The notes beneath the pieces were generated by a model. That model did not search any database, was not told where the DNA came from, and saw nothing but the letters and a program-made list of their open reading frames with translations. From Ignavibacteria bacterium (GTDB lineage Bacteria > Bacteroidota > Ignavibacteria > Kapaibacteriales > UBA2268): 64,000 nt of DNA. Both the position numbers and the translations under genes were made by a program. Shown here one piece after another: positions 20,813-29,829 of this stretch. The stretch spans positions 20,057 through 84,056 of the forward strand of contig JAERMQ010000042.1 of NCBI GenBank assembly GCA_016844745.1, written 5' to 3'. Position 1 is the stretch's first letter; every line of letters begins with the position of its first letter.

Positions 20813-20877
20813 CGAAATTCTGGGGAAAGTCGGGGAAGAAAGTTTGGTGAATTTATAACTTAATAATAAGCGCCATG

Positions 20878-21045
20878 AGTTCCTATTTATTTGAGGAGAC
20901 AATATAATTTTCAATTTTTGAATTTTCAATTTTCAATAAATTTTCAATGATTAATTTAGAATTTTTAAAAATTGAAAATTAGAAATTGAATGAAAATTGC
21001 AAAATTGAAAATTGAAAATTTTTCCCTTATCGTTAAGAGTTTCTC
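20878..21045. repeat. AT-rich palindromic repeat, copy A
   Basis: Begins GAGTTCCT..GGAGAC, then AATATAATTTTCAATTTT, AATAAATTTTCAATGATTAA, and closes with GAAAATTGCAAAATTGAAAA. The left half is an imperfect reverse complement of the right half, so the element can fold into a long hairpin. Copies B (21680), C (42205) and D (43125) have the same orientation. Copy A lies just downstream of the DUF2442 gene. Confidence 0.8.
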
Positions 21046-21073
21046 TAAATTCGAGTAAAAGTTTGAATCTTTA

Positions 21074-21310
21074 TTAATTTTTTGTGCAAAGCATGTAAAC
21101 AGTATCTGGAGAGATGTCCAGTCTTTGATTCCACGTCAATACCCCATCATTTAATTTTGCACTTTTAAACGTCATAAGGTCATTAAGTGATTTAAAAGAG
21201 CCTTTATCTAAGAAAGGTTTCAAATCAAATATGCCCAGCTCATCGTTTGTGAACACTATATTAATTGTATAATCATCGTTTAATTTGAATTCTTTGATTC
21301 TTGGAAACAT
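21074..21310 (-). CDS. DUF2442 domain protein
   Basis: 78 residues resembling DUF2442: PRIKEFKLNDDYTINIVFTN, then GIFDLKPFLDKGSFKSL and the C-terminal LTWNQRLDISPDTVYML. These small proteins usually sit next to DUF4160 proteins, and the pair is often treated as a candidate toxin-antitoxin or stress module with no settled mechanism. That arrangement holds here: a damaged DUF4160 frame lies nine bases upstream. The cassette is enclosed by AT-rich repeats A and B. Confidence 0.8.
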   Translation of the reverse strand: MFPRIKEFKLNDDYTINIVFTNDELGIFDLKPFLDKGSFKSLNDLMTFKSAKLNDGVLTWNQRLDISPDTVYMLCTKN

Positions 21311-21319
21311 AAACCACCT

Positions 21320-21589
21320 TTATTTTAACGGGTCAATATTATACGGAGCATCACCATTGACAGATAAATCCCAATTTGCCATCAAATCTTCTTCGTGTAT
21401 TGTAATCCAAGCCTTAACGATTTTCAATTTATTATTTGGTAAGTTCCCCTCAAGTAATTCACCATCAGGAATGGTTACAACACTAAATTCCCCTTGATAT
21501 TTAATATGAACATGTGGTAATTAATGCCGAATATTATCAAAAGCATACATATAAACTACCAATACATAAAACATAGATATCGACGGCAT
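21320..21589 (-). pseudogene. DUF4160 domain protein with an in-frame stop
   Basis: Reading the minus strand from ATG 21589 gives MPSISMFYVLVVYMYAFDNIRH, a TAA at 21521-21523 (codon 23), then LPHVHIKYQGEFSVVTI and on to NGDAPYNIDPLK, stopping at 21320. The hallmark of DUF4160 is the N-terminal MP.I and a PHVH motif a few residues after the site now occupied by the stop, so the frame is a genuine 89-residue member broken by one nonsense codon. A single C-to-T (CAA) or comparable substitution would explain it. No good restart codon follows. It belongs with the DUF2442 gene downstream. Confidence 0.78.
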
Positions 21590-21671
21590 CTTCACTTCAA
21601 TTTTATTTTTTCATTATTCTATGACATTTTCAAATTAAAATTATTTTAATCATTTCCATATCTCCTTTTGT

Positions 21672-21835
21672 CAGAGTTCTTCATTATTTTTGAAGACAAC
21701 ATCATTTCCAATTTTCGAATTTTCAATTTCCAATAAATTTTTAATGATTAATTCTAAATTTATTATTAAAAATTAGACATTGATTGAAAATTACAAAATT
21801 GATAATTGAAAATTTATCCCTTTCTATCAGTAACT
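21672..21835. repeat. AT-rich palindromic repeat, copy B
   Basis: Begins CAGAGTTCTTCATT, continues AATTTTCAATTTCCAATAAA, TTAATGATTAATTCTAAATT, and ends GATTGAAAATTACAAAATTG then ATAATTGAAAATTTATCC. It is diverged from A by scattered substitutions but is co-linear from end to end and in the same orientation. Together with A it brackets DUF2442/DUF4160. Confidence 0.78.
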
Positions 21836-21855
21836 TTTGACTAGTGTGGAGAACC

Positions 21856-21933
21856 GCTCCTGCAGGTGATTCCTACATTCGCAGGAATGTCATTTTTTTT
21901 TACAGTGGATTCCTGCATACGCAGGAATGACAA
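21856..21933. repeat. Duplicated TTCGCAGGAATG hairpin repeat
   Basis: Two direct copies about 39 bases apart (GATTCCTACATTCGCAGGAATG and GATTCCTGCATACGCAGGAATG cores, each a short hairpin) lie just beyond the stop of the pseudouridine synthase gene. A third related copy is near 11261-11288. Possibly part of a terminator. Confidence 0.65.
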
Positions 21934-21944
21934 TTATTATTGTT

Positions 21945-22724
21945 TTATGTACTTATTCCGACAAGCTTCTTCAATGCCCGAACTTCCGCTTTCAGCAAGT
22001 GGCGATAAACTCCACGCGGCAAGCCGGAACATGTAACACCGGCAAAAGATTTTCGTTCAAGTTGTTTGACTTCGTATTCAAAATGTTCGAATATACGCTT
22101 CACTTCGTGATGGCGCCCCTCATGCAGCTTGAGCATTATTTTAGCACGATTCTCAGGATGTATGAATAGTTCGCACGGCGATGTCCTGCCATCTTCCAAT
22201 TCCACTCCGGCAGCAATCTGTGTAGCAACCACGTTCGTTAATTCCTTTTCTAAGAGGACATTATATATTCTTTCAATTTTATATTTCGGGTGGGTTAAGC
22301 GATTAGAAAGTTCTCCGTCATTTGTCAGCAGCAATACACCCGTAGTGTTCCTGTCCAATCTGCCAACCGGATAAATACGAACTTTCTTTCTTACAATATC
22401 CAAGACTGTTTTCCGGTTCTTTTCGTCGCTCGTTGTAGTGATTACATCTTTTGGCTTATTCAGAAGGATATAGATATAAGTCTGTGGCAGTCCAACCGGG
22501 TCGCCATTAACCGTGACAAAATCCGAAAGGGAAATTTTCACGCCCAATTCCGATACCGTTTTTTGATTAACTTTTACAACGCCGGATTTAATCAAGTCAT
22601 CAGCTTTTCTACGGGAAGATATCCCGGTCGAAGCAAGGTATTTATTAAGCCTGATTTCATTTTGTAAACTTGAGTCTTTTTTGGTTTTTCCCATTAATTC
22701 GAATCCGTACATTTCAAAAAACAC
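21945..22724 (-). CDS. Pseudouridine synthase, RsuA/RluB family
   Basis: About 250-259 residues. An N-terminal S4 RNA-binding domain (IRLNKYLASTGISSRRKADDLI) precedes the catalytic domain with motif II GRLDRNTTGVLLLTNDGEL, whose aspartate is the nucleophile. YIYILLNKPKDVITTT and LHEGRHHEVKRIFEHF are also family blocks. It isomerises a uridine in rRNA, 23S (RluB-like) or 16S (RsuA-like); length and the HEGRHHEVKR phrase favour RluB. Met1, Met5 and Met11 are possible starts; Met11 just before GKTKKDS is closest to the usual family N-terminus. Confidence 0.9.
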   Translation of the reverse strand: MFFEMYGFELMGKTKKDSSLQNEIRLNKYLASTGISSRRKADDLIKSGVVKVNQKTVSELGVKISLSDFVTVNGDPVGLPQTYIYILLNKPKDVITTTSDEKNRKTVLDIVRKKVRIYPVGRLDRNTTGVLLLTNDGELSNRLTHPKYKIERIYNVLLEKELTNVVATQIAAGVELEDGRTSPCELFIHPENRAKIMLKLHEGRHHEVKRIFEHFEYEVKQLERKSFAGVTCSGLPRGVYRHLLKAEVRALKKLVGIST

Positions 22725-22816
22725 AAATTAAATATTTTTCAATGATTTTAATTGAAATCACGGAAATTCCGTAAAAAGTTCTTAATTTTATTATTTTGTA
22801 ATTTTCAATTTTGTTA

Positions 22817-23440
22817 ATGCATAAAAAGCACGATATAAAAAAAGACCCGAAACTCAGCAATGAAGAAGACCTCGTAGCTATCGATAAAATTTTAGCGGGG
22901 AATTCCGCTGCTTTTGGAATATTACAAAAAAAATATAAACGCCTTATCACATCCTTAATCAGGAAAATGGTCCGGGATGAAGTTGAAGTCGAAGACCTGA
23001 CTCAGGAGACATTTATCAAGGCATATAAGTCTCTATCGAGCTTCCAGAAGAATTATACTTTTTCTGCATGGCTTTATAAAATTGCATCAAATTCATGTAT
23101 TGATTATTTAAGGAAAAAGCGATTTAAGACCGTTTCATTATCTCATCCATCGCCATCAGGCGATGAAGAAATTTATCTTGAAATAGAAGATGTAACTCAA
23201 AAAACCGATTCTGCTATTTTAGGAGAGGAAAAGAAATTAGCTTTGAACCGTGCTATTGAATCACTTCCGGCTCAGTACCGAGAAATCATCAAATTGCGGC
23301 ATGAAGAAGAATTAGACTATAACGATATTTCGTTGCAATTAGCCATTCCTTTAGGAACGGTGAAGGCTCAATTATTCCGTGCGCGAAAACTGCTATATAC
23401 TGAACTACGAAAGAATTTGAATTTGTTTACCGAGCATTGA
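22817..23440 (+). CDS. ECF-type RNA polymerase sigma factor (sigma-24 group)
   Basis: About 207 residues. Region 2 spans DLTQETFIKAYKSLSSF and FSAWLYKIASNSCIDYLRKK, with the polymerase-binding DLTQE box. Region 4 helix-turn-helix is ALNRAIESLPAQYREIIKLR through YNDISLQLAIPLGTVKAQLF. It would direct polymerase to stress or envelope promoters. No anti-sigma factor follows, so control is not apparent. ATG 22817 is preferred to TTG 22811. It is divergent from the pseudouridine synthase, with about 90 bases between. Confidence 0.92.
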   Translation: MHKKHDIKKDPKLSNEEDLVAIDKILAGNSAAFGILQKKYKRLITSLIRKMVRDEVEVEDLTQETFIKAYKSLSSFQKNYTFSAWLYKIASNSCIDYLRKKRFKTVSLSHPSPSGDEEIYLEIEDVTQKTDSAILGEEKKLALNRAIESLPAQYREIIKLRHEEELDYNDISLQLAIPLGTVKAQLFRARKLLYTELRKNLNLFTEH

Positions 23441-23498
23441 TTTATCCTTAAATAAATTCGACATTTCTACGTTATATATTAGTAAAAAAGGATTTGAA

Positions 23499-24101
23499 AT
23501 GCAGAAACCACAAGAAAATTTGTCATCCGAAACAATTTGGGCTTTGTTTCAGGAAACTTCTTTGCAAATCAAAGAAAATGATAGAAAATATCAAGAAATG
23601 CAAAAAGAAATGCAAAGGGAATTTCGTAAGGAGATGATTGCAAATGACAAAAAAGCAACAAAAAAACTAAATAAACTAGAAGAACTTTTTGTTAGCCAGT
23701 GGGGAAAATTAATTGAATCCCTGATTGAGGGTGATTTAATCAAACTTTTGAATTTGAGAGGCATTAAAGTTCAGAATTTAAGCACGAGAATAAAAATATT
23801 TAAAAATAACAGGCAATATGAATTTGATATCATTGCTGAAAACGGAACTGAAGTTGTTATAGTCGAAGTAAAAACAAATTTGAAAGTAAAGAATGTAAAG
23901 GACTTCCTGATTACCTTGAATGAAATTAAAACAATTTTACCAAGATATAAAGACAATATAATAATTGGAGCTATGGCATTTCTGAAGTCGGATGAACGAA
24001 GTGAAATTTTTGCTTCATCCAAGGGATTATTTACAATCCGGTCAACAGGCAATAGCTCTTCAATAACAAATGCAAAGGACTTTTTACCAAAATATTTTTA
24101 A
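23499..24101 (+). CDS. Predicted PD-(D/E)XK nuclease-like protein with N-terminal coiled coil
   Basis: 200 residues. The first 70 are charged, coiled-coil-like and rich in Q, E and K. Residues about 105-150 carry a restriction-endonuclease-like core: RQYEFDIIAENGTEVVIVEVKT gives D..(E)xK in consecutive strands, the pattern of the DUF3782/COG5493-type proteins common in Bacteroidota and cyanobacteria. Cellular role unknown. It sits 58 bases after the sigma factor and 16 before pheS. Confidence 0.65.
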   Translation: MQKPQENLSSETIWALFQETSLQIKENDRKYQEMQKEMQREFRKEMIANDKKATKKLNKLEELFVSQWGKLIESLIEGDLIKLLNLRGIKVQNLSTRIKIFKNNRQYEFDIIAENGTEVVIVEVKTNLKVKNVKDFLITLNEIKTILPRYKDNIIIGAMAFLKSDERSEIFASSKGLFTIRSTGNSSSITNAKDFLPKYF

Positions 24102-24117
24102 TTAAATACAAAATTCA

Positions 24118-25131
24118 ATGGTCGAACAAATCAAAAAACTCGAAACTGAAATCCGAACTACTTTAGGCAATATAAAAGATGCTGTTGAACTGGATTTATT
24201 CCGTTTAAAATATTTAGTCAAAAAAGGTTCTATTGCAGCTTTATTCGAGCAAATGAAGGATGCACCACCCTCCGAAAAACCAATCGTTGGACGTGAACTC
24301 AATCTTTTACGCCATATTGCTGAATCGGAATACAAGGAATTAAAGGAGAAATTTAACTCCTCATCGCCGGCGAAGAAACAAATTGATTTAACGCTTCCAG
24401 GAAGAACGCATTTCACAGGTACATTCCATCCCACACTCAGAACGATGGATGAGATGATAGATATATTTACCGAACTCGGTTTTGGCGTTGCCGAAGGACC
24501 GGATATTGAGGACGGTTATCACAATTTCGATGCATTGAACTTCCCCCCCGACCATCCTGCCCGGGATATGCAGGATACTTTCTTTATAAAATCGGATAAG
24601 GATTTGCTGCTCCGTACTCACACTTCACCGGTGCAAATCAGGGTAATGCAGAATCAAAAACCACCGATTCGCTGTATAATGCCTGGTCGGGTTTACCGGA
24701 ATGAAGCGATTAATGCGCGTTCGTTAGCGGAATTTCATCAAATTGAGGGTTTGTATATAAATAAAAAAGTATCGCTTGCCGAACTTAAAGGTACTTTAAT
24801 GGTATTTGCAAAGAAAATGTATGGAGAGAATTCGAGTTTCCGGTTTCGTCCATCATTCTTTCCCTTTACCGAACCGAGCGCTGAACTTGATATAACATGT
24901 TATCTTTGTCATGGCGCCGGCTGCCGGATTTGCAAACATTCCGGTTGGCTCGAAATTGCCGGCTGCGGAATGGTTCATCCTAATGTATTGCGGGCGGGTG
25001 GTATAGACCCGGAAGTTTATTCCGGTTATGCATTTGGCTTCGGTATTGAGCGAGTAACATTGCTACGTACAGGTATTGACGATATAAGGTTACTATACGA
25101 TAACGATGTTCGAGTATTGAGGCAGTTTTAA
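24118..25131 (+). CDS. pheS: Phenylalanyl-tRNA synthetase alpha subunit
   Basis: 337 residues, normal length. An N-terminal coiled coil (1-85, tRNA-binding) is followed by the class II catalytic core: motif 1 region [20 protein letters not shown], motif 2 [20 protein letters not shown] with [10 protein letters not shown], and motif 3 [20 protein letters not shown]. The cysteine-rich stretch [20 protein letters not shown] is standard in bacterial PheS. It attaches phenylalanine to tRNA-Phe with PheT, which is not adjacent here. Confidence 0.96.
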   Translation: MVEQIKKLETEIRTTLGNIKDAVELDLFRLKYLVKKGSIAALFEQMKDAPPSEKPIVGRELNLLRHIAESEYKELKEKFNSSSPAKKQIDLTLPGRTHFTGTFHPTLRTMDEMIDIFTELGFGVAEGPDIEDGYHNFDALNFPPDHPARDMQDTFFIKSDKDLLLRTHTSPVQIRVMQNQKPPIRCIMPGRVYRNEAINARSLAEFHQIEGLYINKKVSLAELKGTLMVFAKKMYGENSSFRFRPSFFPFTEPSAELDITCYLCHGAGCRICKHSGWLEIAGCGMVHPNVLRAGGIDPEVYSGYAFGFGIERVTLLRTGIDDIRLLYDNDVRVLRQF

Positions 25132-25228
25132 TAACTTTTATATAAAATTAAGAAAGCTAAGTTTTATTAAAATAAGAATTATTTATCGTGGTAATATCAA
25201 AGAGAAATTGGTTAAAGATAATTGGAAA

Positions 25229-25306
25229 GAAAAACCCCCTAACCCCCTTTGAAAAAGGGGGGATATTTGTTCCCCCTTTTTCAAAGGGGGTTAGGGGGTT
25301 TTTCTT
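25229..25306. repeat. GC-rich inverted repeat, family 1 copy b
   Basis: Arms GAAAAACCCCCTAACCCCCT and its complement pair over about 33 bases, nearly without mismatch. The repeat is open in several frames: read forward it spells NPLTPFEKGG..PPFSKGVRGFF, which artificially extends the WG-repeat gene upstream. I count it as intergenic. Confidence 0.88.
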
Positions 25307-25340
25307 AAATTTATGGCGAATTTTAGATAAAAAAAATTCC

Positions 25341-26417
25341 TTGAAATCAAAGTTTTTAATCCCTTTAACCATATTTTTTATGTTAGCGCTTAATTGTCTT
25401 TATGCCCAAAAAACTCCTTTAGCCACATATAAACTTGAAGGTAAATGGCATTTCATTGCATCGGACGGCTCTACACTGTTTGCACCTCAATTACTCGATG
25501 AAGTAACTTCTTTTAAAGAAGGATATTTCAGGGTTATGAAGAAAATAAATAATAAGGAAAAATGGTACTTCCTGGATTCCTTAGGCGAAACTGCTGTAAC
25601 CCCTGACTGTGATTATGTCTTTGATTATTCCGAAGGATTAGCTCTTACAGTAAATAATCTCGATGAACAGAAACTTCAAAATAAATTCGGATTTATCGAC
25701 CAAAACGGCAAACAGGTTATTCCAATGATTTACAATGATGCAGAAAGCTTTTCTGAAGGATTAGCTTATGCGGCAGGTAATGAAACCAGGGGATGGCTCG
25801 ATAAAAAAGGGAATTTTGTGATTACCTTAAAAACGAAAGTCAATGGTTATACATTTCATGATGGCTTAGCAATGATAAGTAATTCCGAATATAAAATCGG
25901 ATTTGTGGATAAACATGGCAATGAAGTTATACCACTAATTTTCGATGAAGCAGGAAGTTTTTCCGAAGGATTAGCTTTTGCTAATACAGGATATAAGCTT
26001 GGTTATATCGACGGAAAAGGAAAACTTGTTATTCCGGCTCAATTCGACTATTGCGATGATTTCCATAACGGAGTAGCTTTTGTCGGGTTCCTCGATAAAA
26101 GAAATGCTATAACGTATGGAGCGATTGATAAAACGGGTAAATTTACCATTCCTTTCAAGTTTGAGAAAGCCCGCAGTTATTCGGAAGGATTAGCAGCGGT
26201 CAAGCTCGATGGTAAATGGGGATATGTCGATGTTATGGGAAGTTTTACCCTTATGCATCAATTTTCTGCAGCTAACAGTTTTATCAACGGTTTAGCCTTT
26301 GCAGAGAACAAAGAAGAAAATAAAATCGGTTTTATAAATAAAAAAGGTGAGTTTATAGTAATATTACCAAAATGTGAGCATGTAGTAGATTTAAGACTGA
26401 ATAAATTAGTATATTAA
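25341..26417 (+). CDS. Secreted WG-repeat protein
   Basis: About 358 residues from TTG 25341, which gives a clean signal peptide (FLIPLTIFFMLALNCLYAQ). An open frame continues upstream to 25188 but only by translating the palindrome, so I reject that start. Residues 60-350 hold about seven WG (KWG) repeats of 45-50 residues with the pattern G[FY][IV]D..G..[VI]IP..[FY]..[AD]..FSEGLA (GFIDQNGKQVIPMIYNDAES, GFVDKHGNEVIPLIFDEA). The family's function is unknown; such arrays probably fold as a beta-propeller or solenoid for binding in the periplasm or at the surface. Confidence 0.8.
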   Translation: MKSKFLIPLTIFFMLALNCLYAQKTPLATYKLEGKWHFIASDGSTLFAPQLLDEVTSFKEGYFRVMKKINNKEKWYFLDSLGETAVTPDCDYVFDYSEGLALTVNNLDEQKLQNKFGFIDQNGKQVIPMIYNDAESFSEGLAYAAGNETRGWLDKKGNFVITLKTKVNGYTFHDGLAMISNSEYKIGFVDKHGNEVIPLIFDEAGSFSEGLAFANTGYKLGYIDGKGKLVIPAQFDYCDDFHNGVAFVGFLDKRNAITYGAIDKTGKFTIPFKFEKARSYSEGLAAVKLDGKWGYVDVMGSFTLMHQFSAANSFINGLAFAENKEENKIGFINKKGEFIVILPKCEHVVDLRLNKLVY

Positions 26418-26583
26418 ATTACTTTAGGAAATATTCCGTAGTATATTATTTTATAATTATTTAGAAAATATACCTTAATATTTTTTCTATTTAATTAATC
26501 ACTTTAATGATATTAATTTATTAATAGTTATTTAGTTTATATAAAATATTTTATTGTTGTACTCATTTAATTAATTAATAATT

Positions 26584-27633
26584 ATGAATCTTACAAAAAA
26601 AATCATATTAACCCTCTTATCATTAATAACAGCTTCACACCTATTAATATCTAAAGGTAATTTTGTAGGTAAATACGAAGTTAATGTCTATCCAAACATT
26701 CTTACGATAGAATTCAAATCCGACTATACATTTGAAATAGTTGATTCTGCAAAGTATTACGATAAACGTAGTGCAACGGGAAAATGGGAATTGAAGAGGG
26801 GTGATACAATAATTATCAATACATTCAATCAACTTCTTCCATTTGAAGAAACTCAGGGAGATTCGAGTAATATAGTTACAATCAAAGTAGTTGATACCAA
26901 AGGCAATCCTATTGAGCAGGCAAGAGTAATGGTTGATTTGGCTAACAATCAGGGTGCATCTTCAATGACGGATAAAAACGGATTAATCAAATTCAAATAT
27001 AGCAGTTTGATATTCCGAAATCTTACTGTTTATGGTCCTAAATTAGGCATTTTCGGTAACAAATATCATCCAAACAAGATCTTCAAAAATCATGTTACAA
27101 TTACATTTATGGATACAGACTCGCAACCAATTGTAAATAATGGTAAATATTTAATAATGGGTGATACTTTAATCGAGTTGGGGGAACCTTTTTCGGAAAC
27201 TTATGGTTATGCAGGTACACTGGTATTTTCTAAAGTTTATAATATCGAAAAATTAAAAAATATAATTATTGATGAAAATAAGTATTTCAAGTACCAGGCA
27301 AATTCCGACTTTTTTAAAAAAGATACTTATGATTCTACGAAGTATAATTATTTTACAATAATCACTACATTAATTGGTAACATCGTAAAAAATCTCGATG
27401 GAATCGGCGGTTATAACAAAAATGAATATAACATATTCGAACGGCAAATAATTGGATTCAATGATGCAATTCAAAAAATCAAGGCTGAAGATTTCTTTCA
27501 TAAAAAGTTTTCAGTTTCAATAGCAAAACGATTTGAAAAAACCATTTCCAAAACCGGTTCAAATCTAATCGAATTCGAATCGATTACCGGTAAGTTTTTG
27601 GAATTGAAGAAAAAGCAAAGTATAAAAAGATGA
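26584..27633 (+). CDS. Secreted hypothetical protein
   Basis: 349 residues that I cannot place in a named family. A signal peptide covers 1-24 (LTLLSLITASHLLISKG). Residues 25-90 look like a beta-rich lipocalin-like or 'FKSDYTFEIVDSAKYYDKRS' ligand domain. Residues about 97-140 (VTIKVVDTKGNPIEQARVMV, then SMTDKNGLIKFKY) match the carboxypeptidase-regulatory-like or Big-1 type beta sandwich. The C-terminal third is helical and lysine-rich. It follows the WG gene by 166 AT-rich bases with no terminator visible. Confidence 0.6.
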   Translation: MNLTKKIILTLLSLITASHLLISKGNFVGKYEVNVYPNILTIEFKSDYTFEIVDSAKYYDKRSATGKWELKRGDTIIINTFNQLLPFEETQGDSSNIVTIKVVDTKGNPIEQARVMVDLANNQGASSMTDKNGLIKFKYSSLIFRNLTVYGPKLGIFGNKYHPNKIFKNHVTITFMDTDSQPIVNNGKYLIMGDTLIELGEPFSETYGYAGTLVFSKVYNIEKLKNIIIDENKYFKYQANSDFFKKDTYDSTKYNYFTIITTLIGNIVKNLDGIGGYNKNEYNIFERQIIGFNDAIQKIKAEDFFHKKFSVSIAKRFEKTISKTGSNLIEFESITGKFLELKKKQSIKR

Positions 27634-27707
27634 GTCATATCAAAAAACCAAAAATTTAAGAGGTTGTCTCATAAGCTATAAAATGGAAGAATGTCACGGA
27701 TAACATT

Positions 27708-27743
27708 AAAAAAGCCTGTAATTTTGAATTACAGGCTTTTTTT
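27708..27743 (-). terminator. Intrinsic terminator after the tRNA pair
   Basis: Perfect hairpin AAAAAAGCCTGTAATT / AATTACAGGCTTTTTT with a three-base loop, immediately 3' of tRNA-Asp on the minus strand. It is A/T-flanked on both sides, so it could also stop transcription arriving from the plus-strand hypothetical gene. Confidence 0.88.
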
Positions 27744-27744
27744 G

Positions 27745-27819
27745 CGGGGCCGACGAGACTCGAACTCGCGGCCTCCAGTGTGACAGACTGGCGCTCTAAC
27801 CAAACTGAGCTACGACCCC
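27745..27819 (-). tRNA. tRNA-Asp (anticodon GTC)
   Basis: The minus strand folds as a 75-base cloverleaf: acceptor GGGGTCG/CGGCCCC (one G-U), D-arm GCTC..GAGC, anticodon stem CCAGT/ACTGG around loop CTGTCAC, a five-base variable loop and T-arm with TTCGAGT. CCA is not encoded. It lies 42 bases downstream of tRNA-Ala and probably shares its transcript. Confidence 0.95.
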
Positions 27820-27861
27820 GGATTTATTTTAAAATTCAAAGGAATTCTTCCAAATCCCCAG

Positions 27862-27934
<73 letters not shown>

Positions 27935-28207
27935 TTCTTATTTAAAAAAAATAAGGAATACAAAATTAAGTATTTTTTGTCGAATTTCAAAAATATTTGT
28001 TTGTGAAATCACAAATTCATACGAATTTTTAATTATTTATTTTTCAGTATATAGAATTTATAAAAAAAATTAACAAAAAATCATATTATAGATAAATTAT
28101 TATTGTTTATTAATTATTATTTTATAAATTGCATTTAATTAAAATTGTAATTAATAACTTATTACAAAATATTCATACAATGAATTGTAATAGAATTAAT
28201 ATCTAAA
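27935..28207. other. AT-rich gap between tRNA-Ala and the histidine kinase gene
   Basis: 273 bases, very AT-rich. It should hold divergent promoters for the tRNA unit and the kinase. I see no gene, hairpin or repeat that I can support. Confidence 0.5.
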
Positions 28208-29821
28208 ATGAAAATATCGCTCAGAACGCGGCTTGCTTTTTGGTACACGGCAATAGTTGCATTGTCCTTGTTAGCATTCGGGGCATATACATACTACTCG
28301 GTTTCAAACGAGCTTTATTCAAATCTCGACGCATCTCTCGTTAAAGTTACAAACTCTATCGATTATATTATCGAGCGAAAACTATGGGAATTACAAGAAA
28401 AACAATCAAATGGTACTACTCATAGTCAAAGAAAATTTAAAATTGATTCAAATTATAATGAATTGTCGTTTCTTACGGAAGAACAGAAAAGGTCATTAGA
28501 CCTTGAAAAAAAGTATGATTCCAAACGTTCCAATGAGCAGGAAAGCATTTGGTCATCAATTTATGAGCATATTCTTTTAAGACCCCGTAATTATTTTATT
28601 CAGATTGCCGATACAGCCAATAAAATTGTTTGGCGCTCTGCTAATCTTTTGTCGGATTCTCTTCCCATTTTACCGACAACATCGATGATTTCACAATTTG
28701 TTAATAAATCTTTAGAACGGTTAACTCTCGATTTAGGCTCTAACGTACTTTACGCACGTGAGTTTTCAGGAACTCCAGGAGATTCTACTTTTTTCAGCTA
28801 TCTATTCCACAAAAAAAATGTACGATTATTTGCAAAAAGGACTCAGAACGCCACTCTTTCGATTGGCTATTCCTACGACGAAATATCACATACACTTAAA
28901 GGATTGTTTAATTTATTGCTATTAACCATACCTTTGATTCTTTTTGTATCTACTTTAGGAGGACTTGTTCTTTCCAAATTATCATTGCAATCAATAGATG
29001 AGATTACGCGCACGGCACATGAAATTACTGCCAGCAATCTTAGCCAACGTCTTTCCGTTCCCGATACAAAGGATGAAGTAGGCAGACTCAAAACAACATT
29101 AAACGAGATGATAGAAAGGTTAGAGAATTCCTTTACCCAAATTAAACAGTTTACATCCGATGCTTCGCACGAGATGAAAACTCCGTTGACAATACTTCGT
29201 GGTGAACTCGAGCTTGCACTTCATCATCAGAAGACACCCGATGAATACGAATTTATATTAGCCAGCTCGCTCGAAGAAGTTTCAAGGTTGACAAACATCG
29301 TAGAATCATTATTAGAACTCTCGCGAGCCGATGCCGGACAGGTTAAAATGAATTTTCAAAAACAGGATATTGTACCGCTCCTAAAGGATATTATCGAGGA
29401 TGCTGAAATATTGGCTGAAAGTAAGAATTTAATTATAACTACGAAAATTGATGATTCGGTTGAATGTACAATAGATGCTCCCAGGTTGCATCAGGCTTTT
29501 TTGAATATTATCGAAAATGCTATTAAATATACACCGGCAAATGGTAAAATAAATATTGAACTTTCCGAAGATAATTTTTTTACTGAAATTAAAGTGTCTG
29601 ATACCGGTATTGGTATTCCGGCTGAGCAATTACCACATATTTTCGACCGTTTTTACAGGGCTAACCGGGATAAGACCGAAGGAATTACGGGTTCCGGACT
29701 TGGTTTATCTATCGTTAAATGGATTATTGATGCCCATCAGGGTAAAATTTTCGTTGATAGCCGGTTACAACAAGGAACCGTTTTCACCGTCCTTTTGCCA
29801 AAGGTTATTAATCAAGGTTGA
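28208..29821 (+). CDS. Sensor histidine kinase
   Basis: 537 residues. Helix 1 at 12-33, a periplasmic sensor region to about 235 without a recognised fold, helix 2 at about 237-258, and HAMP to about 310 (LSLQSIDEITRTAHEITASN). HisKA H-box is FTSDASHEMKTPLTILRGE with the phosphoacceptor histidine near residue 321. The ATPase domain has N-box IENAIKY, G1 DTGIGIPAEQLPHIFDRFYR and G2 GSGLGLSIV. The arrangement is that of CusS/ArlS-type kinases, which pair with OmpR-type regulators. No response regulator is adjacent, so it is an orphan here. Its stop overlaps the 5' leader of the beta-propeller gene. Confidence 0.92.
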   Translation: MKISLRTRLAFWYTAIVALSLLAFGAYTYYSVSNELYSNLDASLVKVTNSIDYIIERKLWELQEKQSNGTTHSQRKFKIDSNYNELSFLTEEQKRSLDLEKKYDSKRSNEQESIWSSIYEHILLRPRNYFIQIADTANKIVWRSANLLSDSLPILPTTSMISQFVNKSLERLTLDLGSNVLYAREFSGTPGDSTFFSYLFHKKNVRLFAKRTQNATLSIGYSYDEISHTLKGLFNLLLLTIPLILFVSTLGGLVLSKLSLQSIDEITRTAHEITASNLSQRLSVPDTKDEVGRLKTTLNEMIERLENSFTQIKQFTSDASHEMKTPLTILRGELELALHHQKTPDEYEFILASSLEEVSRLTNIVESLLELSRADAGQVKMNFQKQDIVPLLKDIIEDAEILAESKNLIITTKIDDSVECTIDAPRLHQAFLNIIENAIKYTPANGKINIELSEDNFFTEIKVSDTGIGIPAEQLPHIFDRFYRANRDKTEGITGSGLGLSIVKWIIDAHQGKIFVDSRLQQGTVFTVLLPKVINQG

Positions 29822-29829
29822 AAATTAGG

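Larger units (their letters stand above)
21590..21944. other. Repeat-filled gap between DUF4160 and the pseudouridine synthase
   Basis: No gene. It contains AT-rich repeat copy B and the paired 'GATTCCT..CGCAGGAATG' repeat next to the 3' end of the pseudouridine synthase gene, each listed separately. Confidence 0.6.

Noticed and set aside
25188..25340. Upstream extension of the WG-repeat protein reading NPLTPFEKGG..FSKGVRGFF
   Set aside because: This is translation of a family-1 palindrome; the signal peptide starts at 25341. The mirror frame on the minus strand at 25157-25372 is rejected for the same reason.
27657..27705. Possible fourth complete family-2 palindrome
   Set aside because: Only the leader and the first arm bases are present; the pairing arm is absent, so it is a relic.
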